Of a stretch of DNA of 8,833 nucleotides, positions 5,560-8,833 are shown piece after piece. Every line of letters begins with the position of its first letter. The stretch's first letter is position 1. Source of the stretch: CAYMUG01 sp964393575. GTDB lineage: Bacteria > Patescibacteriota > Minisyncoccia > Spechtbacterales > 2-12-FULL-38-22. Where the stretch lies: positions 1 to 8,833 of the forward strand of contig CAYMUG010000026.1 in the NCBI GenBank assembly GCA_964393575.1, read 5' to 3'. The position numbers and the translations under genes were made by a program. The notes under the pieces were generated by a model, which saw nothing but the letters and a program-made list of their open reading frames with translations, did not search any database and was not told where the DNA came from.

Positions 5560-6138
5560 ATGATTGCTTATATTAGAGGCAAAATTCAACATTTAAGAGA
5601 AAACAGCGTTGTTTTAGACGTAAACGGCGTAGGGTATGAAGTTAATGTAACAGCCAAAGAAATTGGCAGTTTTGCGGGCAAAGAAGGCAGCGAGGTGGAG
5701 CTTTACACTCATTATTACCTGCGTGAAACCGAAGCGGAACTTTACGGATTTTCTGCGTATGAAGAAAAGGATATGTTTGAAATACTTGTTAATATATCGG
5801 GTATCGGTCCTAAAGGAGCTTTGAGCGTTTTAAGCGCGGCTTCCGTAGATATTTTGCGCAAGGGTATAGCCGAAGGCGATACTTCTGTGCTTACAAAAGT
5901 ATCCGGGATAGGAGAAAAAATGGCGGAGAAAATTATAATGGAACTAAAAGATAAGGTGCAGGAAGAATGGACACTCGGAGGAGAAAACATTCGCGAAGAC
6001 AGTGATGTTGTTGAAGCTTTGGAATCTTTAGGTTATTCAAAAACGCAGGCTCAACGTGCTTTAAAGGAGCTTCCTTCCGAATTAACCAATACTGAAGATA
6101 AGGTGAAAGCTGCGTTAAAATCATTGACAGGTCAATAA
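5560..6138 (+). CDS. Holliday junction branch migration complex subunit RuvA
   Basis: A 192-aa protein of normal RuvA length. RuvA tetramers hold four-way DNA junctions flat and load the RuvB motor during recombinational repair. The N-terminal OB-fold begins MIAYIRGKI and ends with YLRETEAELYGF (53-64), which includes the acidic pin region (E56; the second acidic residue of the E. coli pin is T57 here, with E58 next). Two helix-hairpin-helix motifs follow: NISGIGPKGALSVLS (78-92) and KVSGIGEKMAEKII (113-126). Domain III (about 147-190) is the RuvB-contact module, EALESLGYSKTQAQRAL. The start at 5560 matches the family N-terminus; the frame opens upstream to a TTG at 5494, but that would place the repeat and hairpin inside the protein. 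No ruvB or ruvC is within the window. No proper ribosome site precedes the ATG. Confidence 0.95.
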   Translation: MIAYIRGKIQHLRENSVVLDVNGVGYEVNVTAKEIGSFAGKEGSEVELYTHYYLRETEAELYGFSAYEEKDMFEILVNISGIGPKGALSVLSAASVDILRKGIAEGDTSVLTKVSGIGEKMAEKIIMELKDKVQEEWTLGGENIREDSDVVEALESLGYSKTQAQRALKELPSELTNTEDKVKAALKSLTGQ

Positions 6139-6198
6139 CTGACGGATTCTTCCTGGCCGTTTATTCGGCATTAGTACAGGAGCTTGACTGTATTTTTC

Positions 6199-6230
6199 CG
6201 GCCTTTTTATAGCATAGGCCGTTTTCTTTT
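6199..6230 (+). terminator. Intrinsic terminator after ruvA
   Basis: CGGCCT (6199-6204) pairs with AGGCCG (6216-6221) and is followed by TTTTCTTTT. A weaker terminator-like hairpin just upstream pairs TACAG (6175-6179) with CTGTA (6188-6192) before TTTTT, and a third small stem GCCG / CGGC lies at 6156-6169. Confidence 0.65.
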
Positions 6231-6256
6231 GTTTGCTACTTTATATGGGGTATAAT
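6229..6256 (+). promoter_or_regulatory. Promoter of the femAB-mur ligase operon
   Basis: A perfect TATAAT (6251-6256) has TTGTTT (6229-6234) 16 nt upstream. Exactly as at polX, 8 nt separate TATAAT from an ATG (6265), so the transcript should begin at or within about 2 nt of that ATG. Confidence 0.65.
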
Positions 6257-6264
6257 AAACGAAT

Positions 6265-6324
6265 ATGAATCCCGCGCCTTTTATGGATATAAAAAGGGTA
6301 AGGGATTTAAACTTAAAATATTAA
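6265..6324 (+). CDS. Putative leaderless 19-codon leader ORF upstream of femAB
   Basis: ATG at 6265 opens a frame of 19 codons (MNPAPFMDIKRVRDLNLKY) ending in TAA at 6322-6324. It sits at the predicted 5' end of the transcript. Codons 3-8 form the left arm (6271-6288) of the stem that covers the femAB ribosome binding site, so a translating ribosome would open that stem. It is too short for family recognition. Whether it is translated cannot be seen from sequence alone, and the peptide shows no obvious run of a single amino acid that would point to a nutrient signal. Confidence 0.4.
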   Translation: MNPAPFMDIKRVRDLNLKY

Positions 6325-6379
6325 CAACAGTGGATTTCGTGTTTGGCTAAAACGCGGAGCGATCCATAAAAGGTGCGGG
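6271..6379 (+). promoter_or_regulatory. Long-range stem masking the femAB ribosome binding site
   Basis: CCCGCGCCTTTTATGGAT (6271-6288) pairs with ATCCATAAAAGGTGCGGG (6362-6379): 18 bp with one G-U. The right arm contains the whole AAAAGGTG site (6368-6375) and ends at the base before the GTG start (6380). A competing local hairpin is possible, TGGAT (6331-6335) with ATCCA (6362-6366) closing over CGTGTTT / AAACGCG (6338-6344 and 6350-6356); it leaves AAAAGGTG free. The two folds exclude each other. Confidence 0.65.
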
Positions 6380-7234
6380 GTGAATTTTTTGCACTCTTCC
6401 GTGTGGCGCAATTTCCAGGAATCAATAGGCAACCAAACATTTGACCTTGGAGAGGGGTTTTGTGTTAAGCTTCAGGGATCATTCGGTAAAAACTATTTGT
6501 ATTCCTCATTGCCTGAAGCTTGCCGGCATACGGAAAGAATAAAAGAAATGGGACAGCGCGAAAATTCTGTTTTTTTTAAGCTTGAACCGATGGTTACAGA
6601 TTATGAATTACAACCTCTCGATTACGGATTTCGCCGGGCTGTTAAAGCATTACAACCTCAGAAAACAGCAGTGTTAGATCTGAAAAGAACCGAAGAAGAG
6701 ATTTTACAGGAAATGCACAAAAAACACAGGTACAATATCCGTCTTGCCGAAAAGAAAGAAGTTTATGTAAAGGAAGTTGAAAGGAAGGGAAATTATCTGG
6801 ATGGGTTCTGGAATATACTACAAGCTACTGCAAAACAAGGCAACTTCCACACTCATCGAAAAGAATATTACGAACAGCTACTTAATGCGGACTTTACAAG
6901 ATTATTTTTTGCTTATAAAAAACCGCAGATGCCGGTCGCTGCGGCTGTAACCGTGGTTTATGATGATACGGTGACGTATCTTCACGGCGCAAGTGACTAT
7001 CGGTATCGCAGAGATATGGCGCCGCATCTTCTGCATTGGCATATTATGAAATATGCTAAAGAAAAAGGATATAAAAAGTATGATATGTGGGGTATAAACG
7101 AAGAAAAATGGCCCGGAGTTACCAGATTTAAGAAGGGTTTCGGCGCAGAAGAAGTTGAGTATGCGGGATCCTATGATTTGGTATTACAACCTTTTTGGTA
7201 TAACCTTTACAAAATCAAGAATTTTGTAAAATAG
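6380..7234 (+). CDS. FemAB-like peptidoglycan bridge aminoacyltransferase
   Basis: The 284-aa product resembles the FemA/FemB/FmhB (GNAT-fold) enzymes that add amino acids from aminoacyl-tRNA to the stem peptide of lipid-linked peptidoglycan precursors on the cytoplasmic side of the membrane. Family features in order: the N-terminal FLHSSVWRNFQ (3-13); LDLKRTEEEILQEMHKKHRYNIRLAEKK (99-126), the typical junction of the two acyltransferase lobes; a second lobe with YLHGASDYRYRRDMAPHLLHWHIMKYA (200-226), YDMWGI (234-239) and RFKKGFGAEEVEYAGSYDLV (249-268); and the C-terminal WYNLYKI. GTG at 6380 is taken as the start because it gives the family N-terminus and has AAAAGGTG just upstream; no in-frame ATG serves better. 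It is shorter than many Fem proteins, which I recall as over 300 aa. The amino acid used cannot be predicted. The mur ligase gene follows 14 nt later, in keeping with a shared pathway. Confidence 0.88.
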   Translation: MNFLHSSVWRNFQESIGNQTFDLGEGFCVKLQGSFGKNYLYSSLPEACRHTERIKEMGQRENSVFFKLEPMVTDYELQPLDYGFRRAVKALQPQKTAVLDLKRTEEEILQEMHKKHRYNIRLAEKKEVYVKEVERKGNYLDGFWNILQATAKQGNFHTHRKEYYEQLLNADFTRLFFAYKKPQMPVAAAVTVVYDDTVTYLHGASDYRYRRDMAPHLLHWHIMKYAKEKGYKKYDMWGINEEKWPGVTRFKKGFGAEEVEYAGSYDLVLQPFWYNLYKIKNFVK

Positions 7235-7248
7235 GGAAGGTTATCATT

Positions 7249-8544
7249 ATGAAAACTTTAATTAAAAAACTCACTCCTGAATTTTTATTAAACTGGTACC
7301 ACGCTATGTGGCCCCTCTTAGGCGCTTTGCTTTACCGGTTTCCTTCTAAAAATATTAAAGTGATAGGAGTTACAGGCACAAACGGGAAAACTACAGTTGT
7401 TCATATAACTACCCATATAATGGAAAGCGCCGGGATGAACGTAGCTTCTGTTTCCTCTCTGCGTTTTAAGACAGGAGAAAAAGAGTGGAAAAATAAAATG
7501 AAAATGACAATGCCCGGAAGAATGAAGCTGCAGAAATTCCTGAGACGCGCTGTAGATGCAGGATGTACACACGTAATTATGGAGGTAACGAGTGAAGGAG
7601 TAAAACAGAATCGCCACAAGTTTATTGATTTTGATACCACTGTATTTACTAACTTAGCGCAAGAGCATATAGAAGCTCACGGATCTTTTGAAAAATACAA
7701 GCAAGCCAAGCTTAAGTTGTTTGCATTGCCCCATAGAGTCAGTATTGTTAATATTGACGACGAAAACGCGCGGGATTTTCTTCAGTCCAACGCACAAGAA
7801 AAGTATATTTACGGTACTGATGTTGAAAAAGCGGAAAATACTGATTTTCCGGGGAACAAAGAAGCACGACACATTGTGGCAAGAAAGGAGAGTTACGGAG
7901 AAGGCGCGGAGTTTATTTTGAATGAAGTTCCTTTTTCACTTAAAATGTCGGGTAAGTTTAATCTGTATAATGCTTTGGCCTCTGTTTGTATAGGAATGTC
8001 TCAGGGGTTGGAGCTTGAAAAAATATCACAGTATATCAGTAAAATTGAAGGTGTACCCGGGAGAATGGAATTAATCCAAAAAGAACCCTTTGAGGTGATA
8101 GTAGATTACGCACATACTCCTGACGCTCTTGAAAAGGTATATAAGGCCGTCACCACTTACCATCCTTTGCGGAGCACTAATTCAAAGATGATTTGCGTGC
8201 TGGGGGCAGCCGGTGGAGATCGCGACAGCTGGAAGAGGCCCGAAATGGGTAAAATTGCTTCATACTATTGTGATAATATAATATTAACCAATGAAGATCC
8301 TTATAAGGAAAATCCGGAAAGGATTATTGAGGATATTAAAAAAGGTGTTAGAGGAAATAAAAATACGGAAAAAGTATTGGATAGAAAAAAGGCAATATAT
8401 AAAGCGTTGAAAGGTGCGGAAAAAAACGATATTGTAGTGATAACCGGGAAAGGTGCTGAACCTATTCTAATGACTGCTGAAGGTCCTGCGGAGTGGGATG
8501 ATAGGCGAGTGGTGAGGGAGGCTTTGGAGGAGATAGAGAAATAA
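7249..8544 (+). CDS. Mur ligase family protein, MurE-like (UDP-MurNAc-tripeptide synthetase)
   Basis: A 431-aa ATP-dependent ligase of the Mur family, closest by motif to MurE, which adds the third amino acid to UDP-MurNAc-dipeptide in the cytosol. The central ATPase domain has the P-loop VTGTNGKTT (41-49), E112 in MEVTSEG, TNLAQEHIEAHG (134-145) and AKLKLF (153-158), whose K154 is at the position usually carbamylated. The C-terminal domain has GVPGRME (268-274), VDYAHTPDALEKVY (285-298), GAAGGDRDSWKRPEMG (319-334), LTNEDPY (346-352) and ITGKGAE (398-404). The protein is about 60 residues shorter than typical MurE because the N-terminal uridine-binding domain is almost missing. The DNPR/DNPA-like specificity motif reads EDPY, so the amino acid added is uncertain. 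ATG at 7249 has GGGAAGG 8 nt upstream, overlapping the end of femAB. Confidence 0.88.
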   Translation: MKTLIKKLTPEFLLNWYHAMWPLLGALLYRFPSKNIKVIGVTGTNGKTTVVHITTHIMESAGMNVASVSSLRFKTGEKEWKNKMKMTMPGRMKLQKFLRRAVDAGCTHVIMEVTSEGVKQNRHKFIDFDTTVFTNLAQEHIEAHGSFEKYKQAKLKLFALPHRVSIVNIDDENARDFLQSNAQEKYIYGTDVEKAENTDFPGNKEARHIVARKESYGEGAEFILNEVPFSLKMSGKFNLYNALASVCIGMSQGLELEKISQYISKIEGVPGRMELIQKEPFEVIVDYAHTPDALEKVYKAVTTYHPLRSTNSKMICVLGAAGGDRDSWKRPEMGKIASYYCDNIILTNEDPYKENPERIIEDIKKGVRGNKNTEKVLDRKKAIYKALKGAEKNDIVVITGKGAEPILMTAEGPAEWDDRRVVREALEEIEK

Positions 8545-8559
8545 GCTCGCTTAGCGAGC
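8545..8559. repeat. GCTCGC-TTA-GCGAGC hairpin
   Basis: A perfect 6-bp stem with a 3-nt loop begins at the base after the mur ligase stop codon. No T tract follows on the plus strand, so termination here would be weak. The same core stem occurs, lengthened by 2 bp, inside the other repeat element at 5455-5473. Confidence 0.7.
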
Positions 8560-8560
8560 A

Positions 8561-8706
8561 GAATAAAGAATTAAGAATCGGGAATCAAGAATGGGAATAC
8601 TGTATGAAAGAATAACGAATATTAAACAGAATTAAAATTTATTTTAAATCTTGTATTCTATATTCTAAATTCTCATTCTTAATTCATAATTCTTTATTCC
8701 TAATTC
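8561..8706. repeat. Inverted array of GAAT heptads (about 146 bp)
   Basis: The left arm has GAAT at 8561, 8568, 8575, 8582, 8589 and 8595, then a decayed GTAT at 8602 and GAAT at 8610 and 8617. The right arm has ATTC at 8655, 8662, 8669, 8675, 8682, 8689, 8696 and 8703. The step is 7 nt except one step of 6 nt in each arm (8589 to 8595, 8669 to 8675), and those two steps face each other when the arms pair. The tip is TTAAAAT-TT-ATTTTAA (8632-8647). Spacer triplets mostly do not pair. No gene is seen between the mur ligase stop and 8731. Confidence 0.85.
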
Positions 8707-8730
8707 TATTTATGCGCCAAGTGAGCAAAT

Positions 8731-8833
8731 ATGATTACTATGCCTAAAAGTGATTTACCTAAAAGTGTCCGAAAACATATAAGACGCGAAAAAGCGCGCA
8801 TACGGCGTGTGTATTCGGATCCGGAAGAAGTAG
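8731..8833 (+). CDS. Start of a small, very basic protein, unknown function (cut by window end)
   Basis: The frame from 8731 is open to the window end (34 codons seen). It reads MITMPKSDLPKSVRK, then HIRREKARIRRVYSDPEEV. The run SVRKHIRREKARIRR resembles the start of short uncharacterised proteins I recall from CPR genomes, but I cannot name a function; the Arg/Lys-rich helix would suit contact with nucleic acid or the ribosome. An ATG at 8740 in the same frame is an equally possible start and would give MPKSDLPKSV. Neither has a good ribosome site; GTGAG (8721-8725) lies 5 nt before 8731 and tips the choice slightly. Confidence 0.6.
   Translation, partial: MITMPKSDLPKSVRKHIRREKARIRRVYSDPEEV

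Noticed and set aside
8545..8559. Terminator of the mur ligase operon
   Set aside because: The stem is short and followed by AGAATAAAG on the plus strand, with no T tract.
1..8833. tRNA or rRNA genes, insertion sequences, attachment sites
   Set aside because: Looked for cloverleaf arms, transposase motifs and flanking direct repeats; none were found.

Overview
The window looks like chromosomal DNA from a small-genome bacterium, most probably of the Candidate Phyla Radiation (Patescibacteria, Parcubacteria-like). This is inferred from gene content and style, not from a search: a PolX-type polymerase fused to a PHP domain, a FemAB-like aminoacyl transferase directly followed by a shortened MurE-like ligase, a small very basic protein of the type SVRKHIRREKARIRR at the right end, and two promoters whose TATAAT box lies exactly 8 nt before an ATG, so that the messages should be leaderless. 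The code appears standard: TGA ends two genes, one of them as a TGA-TAA double stop.

Left part (1-1802, minus strand): an unrecognised accessory cluster. Two related small membrane proteins (187 and 167 aa; two N-terminal membrane segments plus a C-terminal soluble domain) bracket an acidic helical protein of 85 aa and a basic protein of 106 aa. The first three genes form one operon ending in a UUCG-loop terminator (605-624). The fourth lies behind that terminator and has its own terminator at the window edge. The 209-bp divergent intergenic region (1803-2011) carries promoters for both directions and two hairpins.

Middle (2012-5369, plus strand): polX (repair polymerase with 3'-exonuclease/phosphoesterase domain) and purF (first step of purine synthesis) are 59 nt apart and end in a strong terminator. 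The PolX PHP domain has Q-x-Q where H-x-H is usual. PurF has a long 30-residue leader before its catalytic Cys and an altered PRPP loop.

Right part (5370-8833, plus strand): ruvA (Holliday junction binding), then a femAB-mur ligase operon (peptidoglycan precursor synthesis), then the start of an unknown basic protein. The non-coding DNA is the most striking part. (1) Before ruvA and after the mur ligase lie two inverted-repeat elements whose arms are tandem heptads: TGAC-NNN facing GTCA-NNN in one, GAAT-NNN facing ATTC-NNN in the other. Both are accompanied by a GCTCGC-NNN-GCGAGC hairpin. In the second element a single-base phase slip occurs at the matching place in both arms. (2) A 56-nt hairpin with symmetric purine internal loops abuts the ruvA start codon. 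(3) The femAB leader contains a leaderless 19-codon ORF, and an 18-bp stem buries the femAB ribosome binding site, suggesting translational attenuation.
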